A stretch of 64,000 nt of DNA from Saccharina japonica (Eukaryota; Sar; Phaeophyceae; Laminariales; Laminariaceae). The notes beneath the pieces are model-generated. The model saw nothing but the letters and a program-made list of their open reading frames with translations, searched no databases and was not told where the DNA came from. Where the stretch lies: the NCBI GenBank assembly GCA_008828725.1, contig MEHQ01002865.1:1-64000 (forward strand). The letters are read 5' to 3'. Positions 1 through 13,100 of the stretch are shown one piece after another. The position numbers were made by a program, and so were the translations under genes. Each line of letters opens with the position of its first letter. Position 1 is the first letter of the stretch.

Positions 1-314
1 TCCAGTTTCTATTGCTGCTGCTGCTGCTGTTACTGCCTCGCCTGATCCTCCCCTCCCTATCCCCGGCCGCGACACCAGCGGCGACCCCTCTTCCTCAACC
101 TCAATGCCCCCTTCCGGCGCTGCCCCCTCGGCTCGTGGGGAGGCGGTAACACCGTCGCCGTCACCGTTTTCTGCTGGCCGAAGCGCTGACGTACACGGCG
201 GCGGCGGTGGCGATGGAGGCGGCGGTGCAGACGCCGAGAAAGAAGACGCCGCCGTTGATGATGCTGGCGACGCCGGTAGCTCGGTGGGTCGTCGCCTCTT
301 GCGAGACGGGGGCA

Positions 315-376
<62 letters not shown>

Positions 377-1320
377 TGGTGTTGTTGTTGCTGCTGTTGC
401 TGTTGTTGCTGTTGCTGCTGTTGCTGCTGCTGCTGACGCTGCTGCCGAAGCTGCTGACGCTGCGAACGCGGGTGCTCCTCGCATCCGTCCTCCTGGAGGG
501 GGTCTTTATGGGTGCCGCAAGCCTTGCCTGTGGCACGATTTCTGCGACCATTCCCGCTGTCCGGTGCCTGTCCCTCTGGCTGGTCAGGGCCACCCCCACC
601 GCCGCCGCCCTCACCGTTGTTGCTGTTGGTGTTGTTGCCGCACTCTTCGCCCTTTGATAGGCTGAGTGAGAGCACCGGGATGGCAGCACTACCATTACTA
701 GCATTGCCGAGCTTGCCTCTGCCGGCAACAGCTATCTCCGGCCGAGCGTTCGGCTGCACAGTCTCAAGCGGCGCTCGGTCTCGACCACCGCCCTTTCCTC
801 GATATAAACCCTGCTCCTCCCGCCCTTCGCAGACATCAACAACCTCGATGGCCGCCACTGGTGGTGGTGCTGCTGGTGATGCTTCCGCTGTCTTCGGGTC
901 TAGGCAGTCTGTCCGTTGGCATTTTCGAACCTCGCTCGAACGGAGATCTTGGAAATGTGAGCTTTCCTGGATTGTTGATGATATTGCTGTTATTGTTGCT
1001 CCCCTTTCTCCTACTGTGTCCGCCCCTTTCGGGTTGGAAAACTCCACAGCAGCAGCAGTAGCAGCAGATGGGGTAGAAGAAGGGGCGGTGTCGCTGTTCG
1101 TAGAGCGTTCAGTGATGGGCGGCCGGCCTCTTGTCGCTCGAGCTGGTGACTCCTGCTGCTGTGTGCGTGTTTCGAAACGATGGAGATGAGAATCGGAAGA
1201 CGGAGCAGTCTGACTTTGCTGCCGTGCTCCCTCCGCAGCTTCTGGCGCACTCACGCTAGCTGCCTTTGGTCGCGGCAGAGCAAGGCGGCTTCTCCTTTTG
1301 GGCTTCGCTCCTGCCAACAT
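1..1320 (-). CDS. Partial low-complexity protein, 5' exon, runs off left edge
   Basis: Reading the minus strand from an ATG at 1,318-1,320, the frame stays open for about 440 codons to the first base of the window, so the 3' end of the gene is missing. The nearest upstream in-frame stop is at 1,351-1,353. The protein has no domain I recognise. It carries acidic, S/T/A-rich and G-rich stretches and then a long glutamine tract at about 300-470. Within the tract CAG and CAA alternate, and occasional CGT, CTT and CGG codons give QRQQLRQQRQQ. Synonymous CAA/CAG interruption in only this frame argues for a selected poly-Q protein. The plus-strand frames here give Leu, Cys or Ala runs of the simple-repeat kind. 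It lies head-to-head with the rhomboid gene. The function is unknown; a nuclear or regulatory protein would be a guess from composition only. Confidence 0.55.
319..433 (-). repeat. CTG/TTG repeat inside minus-strand coding frame (poly-Q)
   Basis: CTG and TTG triplets on the plus strand read as CAG and CAA (glutamine) in the open minus-strand frame. The pure CTG part is at 319-371, and mixed triplets follow to 433. Confidence 0.85.
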
Positions 1321-1532
1321 TTGGCCTGAGTGCCTGGTCCACACGAGACACTACGCGATGCGGCGCCAGGCCGGCGTTGGTGCGTGGGTAGGCTTTTTAC
1401 TACCCCATACAGAAAATGCCTGCCCAAGTTGTTGAAAACTTCGTCATCCGAAGACAACTTACTTTTTACTGTTGAACCAGCAGAGAGAGAGAGAGGTCGA
1501 AGCTTCAGCATTCGTTGCGAGAAGGACTACAG
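1321..1532. promoter_or_regulatory. Short divergent intergenic region, probable shared promoter
   Basis: The interval separates the inferred start of the minus-strand gene (1,320) from the inferred ATG of the rhomboid gene (1,533). Only about 210 bp lie between the two starts, so both 5' UTRs and both core promoters must fit here or overlap the first exons. I see a short GA repeat near 1,484-1,494 but no convincing TATA box. The call follows from gene orientation and depends on both start assignments. Confidence 0.35.
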
Positions 1533-1820
1533 ATGCCTTCGGAGAATTTAACTCAGGACCTAATCCCGGAGATGATGGGTGCAGGGGAGAAAGGAGCAGG
1601 CAATGGTCCCGCTGCATTGATGTCGGGTGCTGCTGACCTCCACGCTAATGCGGATGTTGCAGTACCAGCACAGCAGTTGGCGGAAGGGGTGAGGCAAAAC
1701 GCCGCAGGCGCGGCGGCTGCGGCATCTCGCTCTGCTGCTTCTTGGTCAGACGCTCGTCCCCTCTCCGAACAGCTGGTGGCGTACCCGGCCACCTTCTTCC
1801 TGGCTGCTACGTTTGTTGTG
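1533..1820 (+). CDS. Rhomboid gene exon 1: N-terminal tail and start of TM1
   Basis: The exon gives 96 codons from ATG 1,533 to a strong donor, GTG|GTGAGT, at 1,820/1,821 in phase 0. The first 70 or so residues are a polar, alanine-rich tail with MPSENLTQDL at the start. Then comes ARPLSEQLVAYPATFFLA, the beginning of a membrane helix, which aligns with the RBL13 N-terminus. An upstream TTG in the same frame at 1,515 is not favoured because an ATG follows 18 bp later. The opposite strand also has an open frame here (1,553-1,792), judged a shadow. Confidence 0.65.
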
Positions 1821-4800
1821 GTGAGTGGCGTTGTGCTTGGTGGAACTGTGCGCTGTGGTGCTTGCGTTGTCCTAGCAAGACTCGCCGCAGCAGCAAGCCC
1901 AGCTTTGATGAAACGGAAGCTTCAGCGTTCTGCGCAATTTCTGAGTCTCCATGAAGTAAAACCCTCGACGCACAGCGCACAGCATGCTACGAGTACTTAC
2001 TGCTCACTGCTGCTGTGTGTGCTGTATGTATGCGCGAGCTGCGAGTACCTCGTGCTAATGCATTGTTTCCTGTCCTCCGAGAGTAGCTGCATAGAAAACA
2101 AGCCGTTCTCTCAGGGGGCAGGGACCGTTTTCTGCGGATGGGTACTGCTGCAATGGAATACGCTTCACGTAAACGCGGTATACCAGTATACGTACAGGTA
2201 CCTGGTACTCGTACCTGGTACCGAGATACACACGTACTTGCAACTCCCAGCTGCTTCCAGCTAAGATTACGCCGTATACCTGGTGTACAGCGGGCGTACC
2301 GGTAAACAACTCGATCCACGATCCGCAATACACCCGACCATTTGGCTAGAAGGCAGAGCGGTCAGTGGCTCTTCCTGTCTCGATTGAGCTCGTGCGTTGC
2401 TTGTTGCTCGTGGCTTGGTTGGCGCTTCTTTTTTCTGTCAAAATCAGGACTGTTCACGGGTCATGACAAAAGGCCCGCGGGCCGGGTCAGGAATCAGGAA
2501 TCATGGGGTCTTAAAAAAATCACAGGCCGGGTCGGGTCGGTTCGGGGGGTTATTCGAAATATCATGGGTCGAATCGAGTCGGGTCGAGTCGGGTCGCGTC
2601 GGGTCGAGTCGTGTTAGGTGAACCTCCCGAGACCCGGCCCGCGAGTTTTGACCTGGCCCGTGAACACCCCTAGTCAAAATGATGTTGCCCCGGCCCGTGC
2701 GCACGTGGTACATACCGTACCACTGTTTATCATACCTGGTACCAGGTACTGGTGCTGTACCATGGTATATAGCGTTATCACACGGGTGATAAGATATCAC
2801 CCCCCCCCCCCGTTGCTCCGTCTCGAAAGGGATGCGTGGTCAATGGTCAAATGACTAAGGCAAGCAACAAATGAGTACGCCCCCCCCCCCCCCCCGTTGG
2901 GACGATTTTCCTAGAGACGAGTTTCTCCGAAACTAGGAGGAGGGGTGCACACACGTACGTACACGCAACGAAAACTAACGGCGTTGGGAAATATCTCGTC
3001 ATCGAGATCTCTTCCCATAAGGCCGTTTCCTATTCGGTTCGATTTTTGAGCTTCAGATTATGGTCTGATCGATTTTTCAGTGACCTAGTTCGAAAATCGA
3101 AACAGTCTTCTTCTGCGAGAAAACACGGATTTGTTGTATCATACGTGCAGATATTTGAGCAAACGGTAAGACCAACTGCTGTTGTTGTGGTCTGGCGCCG
3201 CGAAGAGACGCGCCGAGTGCGCTGTACTGGGCGTAGAACCCAAGCGTTCGAAGCCACGCTGGCTGCCTCTGGTCTGGCGGCGACGCGCCGAGTGCGCTCG
3301 AGTCGACCTGCCTTGGTATTTTGTATTTTGACACAACGAAGCATCCGAGCGTTGACTGTGTACTGTACTGCTGCTGCTGCTGTAAAATCTACGAGTACGG
3401 AGAAGCGCGCCCCGAGTGCGCTTCCCTTCGTCTCTAGGCCCGTGCCCGCGCCAGCCGACTGTAGTTTGGCGACGGAGAGGCCCACCGATCGTCGGCTGCG
3501 CGTCGGGCGCGAAGCAGCGTCGCTGTGTCACCATCCAACTCATCGATCGTGCTGCTGCTGCTGCTTGCTTGCTGCGTGGATAACATCTTGAATTTAGAGA
3601 CCATGCCATTTTTCGATTTGAAAATCTGAGTGACTGCGTTGCAAGGAACGGCAGGTTCGTGGGGTGCGTTTTTAAATTGCTTTTAGTGTGTACTTGTTTT
3701 TGACCCCGAACGGACCAGGTGTACCTGTTTTTGGCCGCTTCCCTTGTATTTTATAGGAAAACAAAGAGGATGGGCATGAATTGTGGAGAAAGATTAGGAG
3801 ACAAGGACGAATAAAGTAGAAACGTTGGAGCTTCAAATAATGCAGGTCGCTTTATGGAAAATATTAATTTTCAATGTAATGTCTTGAGATATGGGTAAAC
3901 CTTGTGCAAAATCGACGAGGTATCCGAACGAAGAACGCGGGCGTAATTATCACGGTCATCGAGAAGAGGAGGGTGCGTCGGACTGGGGTGTCCTGAGCTG
4001 TAGTCAGACGATCGTGATCGTAGGATAGCGTTATATGAGGGTGCAGATTAAGGCTGCACGTCAGAGCCCGGGGGTGTCCAAGTCTAGAGGCGCGTTTTTT
4101 GTTTGTTACGGTTCGCAAAAGTGCGTTGATTTCTGTTTTACGATTTCAAGTGCGGTAGAATCACACTACGAGTATTGTTTTTCGAACGTGCAGTAGTATG
4201 CGCCAGGACGGTGCAGTCATATGTGTGCATATAACACCACTCAGTGGTGTATCGGGGGTGGTACAGTCGTAGACGGCCGCGAAGTTCTAGGTGTATATAC
4301 CGCTGTCGCACGACGTTTTGAGACGAAAACAACGTACTGCAGTCAACGGTGTCGGCGTTTGACGGTTTCATAAATTCGTGTGGGGCTTCGACGAAATGCG
4401 ATGCTTTGAAGTACATCGTACGCATGTACCGTACATGCGTACGACGTACTTCAAAGCATCACATTTCGTCGAACCGGCACACGAATTTATGAAACCGTCA
4501 AACGCCGACACCGTTGACTGCAGTACGTTGGTTTCGTCTTAAAACATCGTGCGACAGTGTTATATACACCTAGAACTTCGCGGCCTACGACTGTACCACC
4601 CCCGATACATCACTGAGTGGTGTTGTATGCACACCACACCTTGGACAATAGGTTCGAGGTTAATCGGGTATCGATAGGATCCTATTCCAATAGGAGGCCT
4701 ATTGTTTCGTGCAGTAGGTATCGATTGCCACTTTTTTTAAATATTGTTGTGGCCGACAATGGGTATTAACAGGCACTTTCACTGATCTACTGTTCGGCCG

Positions 4801-7800
4801 ATAGCCTATTGTACCTATTGCCTTGGACATATTGGTGAAACAAGTAGGTATCGATAGACATTTCCAGGACGGTATTGCTCGAGCGATATAATATTGGTTC
4901 TGAGAGCCGGAAACTATGGTGTCGGACAATAGGTATCGATAGAAATATCACCATCCTATGGTTTCGGACAATAGGTATCGATAGGCATTATGTAATACCT
5001 ATCCCAAGTACAATAGCCTATTGTACAAATATCTCTGAACCTATTGGTCGAAGCAATAGCTACCGATAGGCAATTTCTAGAACTTATCCCAAGTACAATA
5101 GCCTGTTGTACAATTATCTCTGAACCTATTGATCGAAGCAATAAATATCGATAGGAAATGTATTATACCTATTGCAGGAGCAGTAGGTGCCGATACGCCA
5201 TACTCCAACCAATTGAAGTAGCAATAGGCCTATCCAATAGGCTATTGTCCAGGGTGTGGTATGTATAGACTTCAAAGTCTCGACGGCTGGTGATACTTTC
5301 TTTTTTTGTTCCAGCTGCACCTTTGGACCAAGTCGATTGCTACCTATGATACCCCGTTTCCTTGCATTCTGGTTTTGCGGTGCCCGAGTTTATTTGGGTA
5401 TTTGTTTTTTTAGCCAACGTGACGCTTTAACGAAAGTGCAGCTTGTTTTTGTTACCACGGGCTAGATTTCCGGGAAATGAGGGAACGTGAGCATCATCAT
5501 CATCATCATCATATTTATCGTAATCACTCGCACGCGAATTTGGTTTCAAGTACACCAGAGAATGTGCGTACACACTCGAATCGGCGTCCCTCCCCCTCCC
5601 GTATCTCTAATCGTGCTAGACTTCTGCGTGTCTTCGGCTATGCTTTACCATGTGCTGTTGTGTGTCTGTATGACGCCAGTGCTTACACCCTACTGCTTGC
5701 TGTGGGTGTGTGCTATGAGCCTTCGTACGTTTGCTCGTGCTTGACTTTTTCTGCTCGTCGTGTTCGGCCATGTCTTACCCAAACATATTCGCCTTCTTTG
5801 TACCCTAGGCTCCGGAAACAAAATCCCTTCTGATAAACGCCAACCTACGTGGGTAGATAGATACCCCGTGCTACTGCTGCTACTGTGGTGCTGTGAGGGT
5901 GGCCGCANCGCCCATGGTCTTACCTGGAGCCCCATTGTACAGGCCAATCAGCGACCTATTTTTGTTATTTATCAGTAGAAGAATGATACGTGCACAACCG
6001 GGCGGAGCGAAACATAAATCCAGGCTCACAAACAGAGCGCTGGGACCCTTGTTCCGTTGTGATTCACAAGGACTTGGCGGATCTGGGTATTGTAAGGTGA
6101 CCGGAGGAGCTGGATATTATACGATTGCTGTAGACTATACGGAAACTCGGAACGGGATATTTTACGGTACTTGGTGGATCAGGATATCATGTCCAAGACA
6201 GCAAAAATCAACGACAAATCCAAAGAAAAAACTGTTGTTCATTATAACAACATACAAGTAAGATAGTACCACAAACGTTGCAACAGCAGTATAGATGGGA
6301 GTATAACTGGTTTTGTTTACTTGGTTCCAGAGTGTACCCGTTTTTGAGTGAAAACCGACCGGGTATACCCGTTTTTGATTATCGCCCTATTATAAAATAT
6401 ATTACGATTGTTCAATACTAATTAAAAAGCAGAAAATCGGCCATCCCTCCGCAAAAACAGTTTTGTACTATTGATAATATGAAACTCACACAAAAGAAGC
6501 TGGAAAGATAGGTGAACCCTCAGTATAATAGGTCGTTGAACTTAGTAGTAGCAGTAGTACGAAGATCCTAGCTTTTTATTGCTGGATAATGGAGTGTTTG
6601 CGTTTTTTGTTTAACTTTTACTTCTCTAAAAATTCTCCCGAAGGGAGGATTTGAGGTAATTTGAAAAAAAAACGGCAAATATGTACCTTAGAGAAGTATT
6701 TTATTGATCAAAGGTTAGGGTAACTTTTGTCTCTCAGTTTTATTGGCCTACACACACCGAGCATTCTACCGACGCAAAACACCCCAAATTATGGGAGATG
6801 TCTCCCATAGGCCCCAACCTTGCTGCTTGCTCTACACAACACAACAACCGGTGGGAGCACAGAGGCTCGAGAGGTGTAACTAGAGTATGATACGGACGAG
6901 CGGTACTGGAGTTTGCTAACGGGGCGCCGGCGGACTGCTGGCGGCCCTCTACGGTACGCTCTCGCCGGCTTGGTGTCGTGGAGAATGCGCCGTTTAGAAA
7001 GAACTACTCGTACGAGTTCGAGTTACTCGTACGAGTACGTACTCGTACCGACTTGCTCGTAGAGCGCGACAGGATGACAAATTGTCGTGTATCATTTCAA
7101 TTTCACCACACTGCGGTAGCAACAGTAGCAGCACTAGCAGCACTAGCAGCAGCGGCGGCGTGCCGCCACGGTCTATATATGTCGGGCGCCGGGCGGGGCT
7201 TGGAGCGGAGCTTGCCGGCGCGGTGTCGCGCGTAGGTCGAGGGCAGCAGCAGGAGCAGCACACGGCGACAAGAATAGTCGGGCACAAAATTGAAAAATGC
7301 AAAAACGGAAGCTGTTGCTTCTGCTGCTCTGCTGCTGCTGCTGCTGCTGCCGCTCCTGCTGGGGCTGTCTTTTCCACCCGGGACCAGGTAGATATTGATT
7401 GCTTGCACCAAGCTTTTTGCGCAGCACCGTGTGGTGTTGGGCGAGTCGTCGCATGAAGGGTGAGCTGCGCCTTAGTAAGGACCGCTTGTGAGGCGGACTT
7501 TCTTGCGTATGGATGACAGCGTCGAATGAATCGATTTGTTTTCGGGTCGATGGGGGGGGGGGGGGGGGGGGGGGAACCCCCCCCCCCCCGATCGCGGTGT
7601 TTGTAGAGAGTAGGGCTTCAGGCGTAGGCGGGCGTTCGTCGTTGATCGTCGGCGCCGCGGTCGTCGTCGTCGTTATCGTTATCATATCACCCGCGTTTTT
7701 CTCGCCGAGTGTCGCACGTGTGTCCTCAATTCGTGCGCAACCTATGAATACACGATTGGTCGACCCTTCTTACCTCCGCGCCTCCACGAGTAACGCCTCT

Positions 7801-9148
7801 TTAACCCCACGAGTAACGCCCCATAAACCGCTTTTGGGGATGCAAATACTTGGAATTTGAGTCGGATTTTTTTGCAGCAGATACGTGCACAGTAGTGCAG
7901 TAGTCAAAGGGTTCCGTCTTCTTCCCATCATCTAAGCTCACACCTTGGACAAATCATACAGATCATCGATTCCCACTTGGTGGTCTGATAAGCAGTAGAC
8001 CTTTCAAGGAAGATTTACTCCCGGTCTTGTACTGTATGATCTAGCTCATGTTGCCGGGTGTGACCCAAATCATCCGCATGATCTATCTACAGCAGTAGCG
8101 CATGTTTCCTGGGTTGGGTCTGTACTGTGCTGATCCTGCAGAAACCTCTCACGACGGCAGGTTGAGGAACTACAGATGACCTTCTGTAGACAGATAGATC
8201 ATGATCTATCTGATCTGTCGGGGTTGTGTTCCATGTTTTGTGAAGAAGCACGTGCTCATTTATTCCCACGTAAATAGCTATATACGACGTATATAGCTAT
8301 TACGAGTACTATGAATGGAGTGCTATCCCCTCGAGAATAGGCAAGGCACAAAACTATCAATAAATCAAGGCACAAAAACGGCCAGGGGCACAAAAACCCA
8401 GCCAGGGGTTGTTCACACCAGAAAAAAAAAACTGTTTTTTACGTACTTGGTAGCTAAAAAAACAACAGTTTGTTGGTGCTTTCCCCACAAAACCGTGGTT
8501 TACTACTGCTGTACTCGTCCTGTGCTTGTCGTAGTCTGCAGCATATGCCGGTATCAGTATCAATATTTCCGTGTACAGCAATGATACGCACGTCTTGTAC
8601 TGTAATATGATTGGTTTTGCTGTGGATACGAGGTCCTATCCCCTTAAGATGGTACTGCCTCATTGTCACTGTTTCGGGGGGGGGCATAGTAAATAGGACC
8701 TACGGTACACATAAAAACCTATATAATTACCTGGAGTTTAGTATGAGATCGAGGGTTTCAATGTAAGCCAGTAGAATGTCTATCAGGGGGAAGAATTCGG
8801 AGAATTGTAAAGGAACGGTGTTATCAGAGCAGTTGAGTACGTATTATTTGAGAATCGTAGGAGATGAGCTCCTGAAGGACAGTTGAGTACACATAAAACC
8901 TATATAATTACCTATTTTTACTATCAATGTTTGGTCCTATTTACTATGGCCCCCCGTAATAGTTCTGCCAGTGCTCGTACTCGTATCACCTTGGGGAGGG
9001 TCAGGCTGAGATAACTTTCGTTGCTGACCCCCGAGAGAAGTGTAGTTACGCCGCACATCCCACCTCGTCGTGTTTCCTCACTCCTCCCTCAAACTTGACG
9101 GAAGAGATAATATAAGTGCCGGAGGTTTTATGTATTTTCTGCCTGTTA

Positions 9149-9183
<35 letters not shown>

Positions 9184-10130
9184 ACTGCTATTGCTGCTGC
9201 TGTTGCTGCTGCTGTTGCTGCTGCTGTTGCTGTTGCTACTGCTGTTGCTGTTGCTGCTGCTGCTGCTGCTGCTCCTGCTGTTGCTGGTGGTGGTGGTGGT
9301 GGTGGTGGTGGTGCTGTTGTGCTGCTGATCCTGCTGTTGTTGCTGCTGCTGGTGCTGCTGCTGCTGTTGCTACTGCTGTTGTTGCTGTTGCTGCTACTGC
9401 TACTGCTGTTGCTGCTGATTTGCTATTGCCTTTGCTACTGCTGCTGGTTGTTGCTGCTGTTGTTTCTACTGCTGTTGCTGATGCTGCTGCTGCTACTGCT
9501 GCTGAACCTGCTGCTGATGCTGATGCTGCTGCTGCTACTGCTACTGCTACTGTTGTTGCTGCTACTGCTGTTGCTACTGGTGCTGTTGCTGATGTTCCTG
9601 TTGCTGTTGCTGCTGTTGCTACTACTACTATTGCTGCCGCTCTGCGGCTTGGTCGCGCTGCGCTCGATCGCGCGACACCAGGAGGGTGGAGGCGGAGCTG
9701 GGATCGTGGGCGTACCTGCTAGCCTCGGCGCACATCCTGGTCCTCGCGGAGATGTTCGAGACCATGTTTTTGCATGCCGCGCTGAAGATGGGCCGCCTCG
9801 TGTGAGACCTGGTGTGCCCTTTATATGTTTTTTTGTTTATCCCTGGTATGACGTGAGCTTGTTACTCATGTGCCGTTTATCTGTGTTTGTAAAATACGTG
9901 TATACCTGATAGGCTAATTGCTTGCGCGCCCGTTTTTTTTTCTATAATGCTGTACTGCAGAGAATATTATGTTTTGTTTTGTTTTGCTTTGTTTTTTGCA
10001 CTTGTTTCGCGGGGTTTTTTTTTTTCGGAACGGTGACAAAGCAGGTTTCGTGAGCGTCTGAGTCGGAGCGAACGATAAGGGGAGAGAGGAAGGGGGGTGT
10101 TGAGCGTGCGGGAGTAGCTCAATCTTCTGA

Positions 10131-10161
<31 letters not shown>

Positions 10162-13100
10162 TACGGCCGCTATTTTTTGCGTATATATCGTTTCTCGCGT
10201 CTGATCTCTACTTTGGGGCTTGGAGTAGTATCGTTTTTGTTTGTTTCTTTGGTGGGACAGGGTTCTGTTTTTTTGGGAAAATGGCGATCGATGAAGGATT
10301 GTGAGTGATGGCGATGGTGGTACTGCTGTTGGTACTGGTGGTGGTACTGGTGGTGATGATGGTGATGATGAGGATGCTATGAGTAGTGATGGCGATGGTG
10401 ATAATGAGGATGCTATGAATAGTGATTATGATGGCGATGGTGATTACAACAACGACGACGACCAGTGCGAATCATGGTCATAATGGTCCATTTTCCGAGG
10501 CGAGACTCCTCCTCCATCGCCCGCAGACATTCCGGGAACCTTTCCACCTCTCACGTTATCCCACCCACCGTCCCCGCTTCCCCCCCCCCCCCCCCCCTGC
10601 CCGCGGCATCCGCTGGAACCCCCTCCCTCCCCCCGCCATCCAACATGACCCTGCCCGGGACCAACAGTGACACAGTTTCTATAGGTTACTCGGGTGTCGT
10701 CTTCGCGTGGATGGTGGTTCTTTCCTTGAAGCCGGACGCGGTGAGCGGACTGGGACGGGTGCTTCCATGATTTGGCCCGTTTACTGTTTAATACCTTGCC
10801 ATGTTGTAGCCACCACCAGCTGCTATTGCTGTGGCTCCGAAATAGGGGGGCCGTTTTTGTATTAGCTTTTAATCTAAGCAATGCTTACATTGATGGACAA
10901 AGCCGTTGTTGCTGTTGTTGTTGGTCGTGTTGTTGTGTTGCTCGGTGCGGTTTCCATCAGGTAATTTAGTTTTTTTCTCCCTGATTTGCGTGTTTTTTTG
11001 TTTTCTTACTCCTTAATTGTTGGAGCCTGTCTGTCTTGTGACCCAACCACTTACTAGACTAATGCTGATGAGTTAATGGTAGAACAATAACAAGAACCGA
11101 CGCAACAAACAAGCACAACAACAACAACAACAACAACAACAACTGTCGGAGGTGGCTGTGGCTGCTGTTATGCTTGATCGTACCGTACGCTTTGCCTCGA
11201 GGAGTTTCGGGAGACGACCGAGCCCGGTCAAGCATTTACTCGTGTGCTGCTTTGCTCCTTGGGCGGCACTGCTGTGGCCGGGTTTGAGTGATACTTAATG
11301 TACGCGAGCAACTTGTGACATGTTGGTGGACCCTTTCGGGGGAAAAGGGGCGAGACGAGAAGGCCAGGAGTGCGGCTGAGAGGTAGAAGTTGTCCCTCTA
11401 CTACACTCGATTTTAGGGAGAAAACGATCATTATCCTAGGAGATAGATGGTGGCCACTAAAGGCGAAACAGGAAGGGGATCAGATAACCATATTTTTAGT
11501 GCAACACGAAGTATATGGAGAAAACACAATGAGCGCCCAAAGGATGGGGGTGTCTGTGTCCGGAGCAGGAAGGGTGCCCCGTCTCGAAAGGGATGTGTGG
11601 TCAATGGTCACATTACTAACGCAAGCACCAAATGAGAACGCCCCCCCTCCCCCCCCCAAGAGGAATGGTCGTATCACGTAGTGTGTATATGGGAAGGTAC
11701 CCACGAGGCAGATCATAGTATATATCCATTGCTGTCTCTGGAAGTGGCCACACCAGAAATCAAATCGATGCATTTGGAGGCTATCTCGTCCATGTGCGAG
11801 TTCGCCTCACAAGCGGTTGTTACTATCGATAGGGTGCAGCTCACCCTTCATCGACTCGCCCAACCCCTCACGGCGCCGCTTCGCTCTTGGTGCATGCAAT
11901 GTCTTGCCAACTAGTTGGTGAAAACCCAACGTGGTCCGTCCCGGCATCGTAGGGATGCGAAGGTCTATGGTCATTCGACTACGGCCATGCACGACATGGT
12001 TACACTCCTCCCCCCCCTTCCCCCTCCCCGGGGTTTGCACTATGTTCCCGTCCGTAATACGCAACCCACGCATGCATCATGAACCCTTAGGATAGACCTG
12101 CCCTCCTCCCCTCTCCTCCCAAGGGTTCACTAAGTTCCCATCGGTGATATGTTACGTATACATCACGAAATGCTACGTGAAGTTTCTGTTCAGTCTTCGA
12201 CCTATCCCCTTACGCCCCCCCATAGTGCGAGAATGTGAATGGTACAAGGAGGATGGGATGTTTTAGAGGAGGAAATGATAAAAATAGACGAGTGTGACAT
12301 GAAGCAGTTTGGTACACTAAAAAGTAGCGAGAAAACGATCGCTATCTTAGGAGATAGATGGTGCCACAGGCGGCGAAACAGGAAGGGGATAAGATTAGCA
12401 AAAAGTTTTGTAATATATGGAAACAACGTATGAGCGCCCAAGTGTTGGAGGTGTCTCTATTAGGAGTAGGAACGGTGCTCCGTCTCGAAAGGGATGCGTG
12501 GTCAATGGTCAAATGACTAAGGCAAGCAACAAATGAGTACGCTACTCCCCCCCCTCTTCCCCTCCGTTCAAATCCATGCCTCCTCCAAGACGAACCCCAC
12601 CACCTCTCATAACCCCCCTCCCCCCCTTTCCCTGTGCGGTGCCTTTCTTCGCCCCCACCTGCGCCTTGTGTTGGCCGGTCGGCCTGCCGGCGCCTAACGA
12701 TTGGTTGATTCGGCGGTACGCGCGCGAGAAGCCCGTGCGGGTGATCGCGGGGGTAACTTTCGACGGGTTCGCGTACGTCATGCTCAACCTGGTGGCCATT
12801 CGAATTATCATCCGTCGATCAAGGTGACGTCCCCGTGTCTCATTCCTGTTGATAGGATTTTTCGTCTTCTGGCCTTTTTGCAAGGCGATATACAACAGTA
12901 GCCCACCCTGACGAGCGTCGTACGTCATAATCAATCGGTTGGTCATCCGAATTATTTTTCGCCGATCAAGGTGACGTTCCCGTATCAAAACCTATTTAGT
13001 AGGGTGTTACAGTCCTTTCATGGTAATATCATAACACTAGCCCACCCTGATGAGCGACGTACACGTCGTGCTCAATCTAGTGGCCATCCGAAGTAGCATC

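Larger units (their letters stand above)
1821..9681 (+). other. Long rhomboid intron region with dispersed repeats; missing exon not located
   Basis: The interval must contain at least one exon starting in phase 0 and ending two bases into a codon (remainder of TM1, the GxxWR and H..N motifs, TM2). I could not find such a sequence on the plus strand. Contents seen are: a GGGTC-type degenerate repeat at about 2,520-2,610; an R2 tail at 2,807-2,895; a GC-rich segment at 3,180-3,560; the 4,220-4,638 palindrome; the 4,634-5,259 element; a CAT repeat at 5,491-5,512; an N at 5,908; a G23/C13 palindromic homopolymer at 7,552-7,589; an R3 copy at 7,939-8,240; and an inverted-repeat element at 8,676-8,955. 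Confidence 0.5.

Noticed and set aside
9070-9909. Long open frame with Ala, Val and Leu runs, looking like a membrane protein
   Set aside because: It is a YTR trinucleotide repeat read through in several frames. Only its last 120 bp hold a real exon, in another frame.
10301-10483. Open frame giving a D/G/N-rich acidic peptide, and its copy at 17,243
   Set aside because: It is a GATGGTGATGATG-type simple repeat in a rhomboid intron with no splice logic.
12542-12988. Minus-strand frame repeated at 15,927 and 19,342
   Set aside because: It is the shadow of the rhomboid connecting exon and its tandem copies; the plus-strand reading fits protein family and phase.
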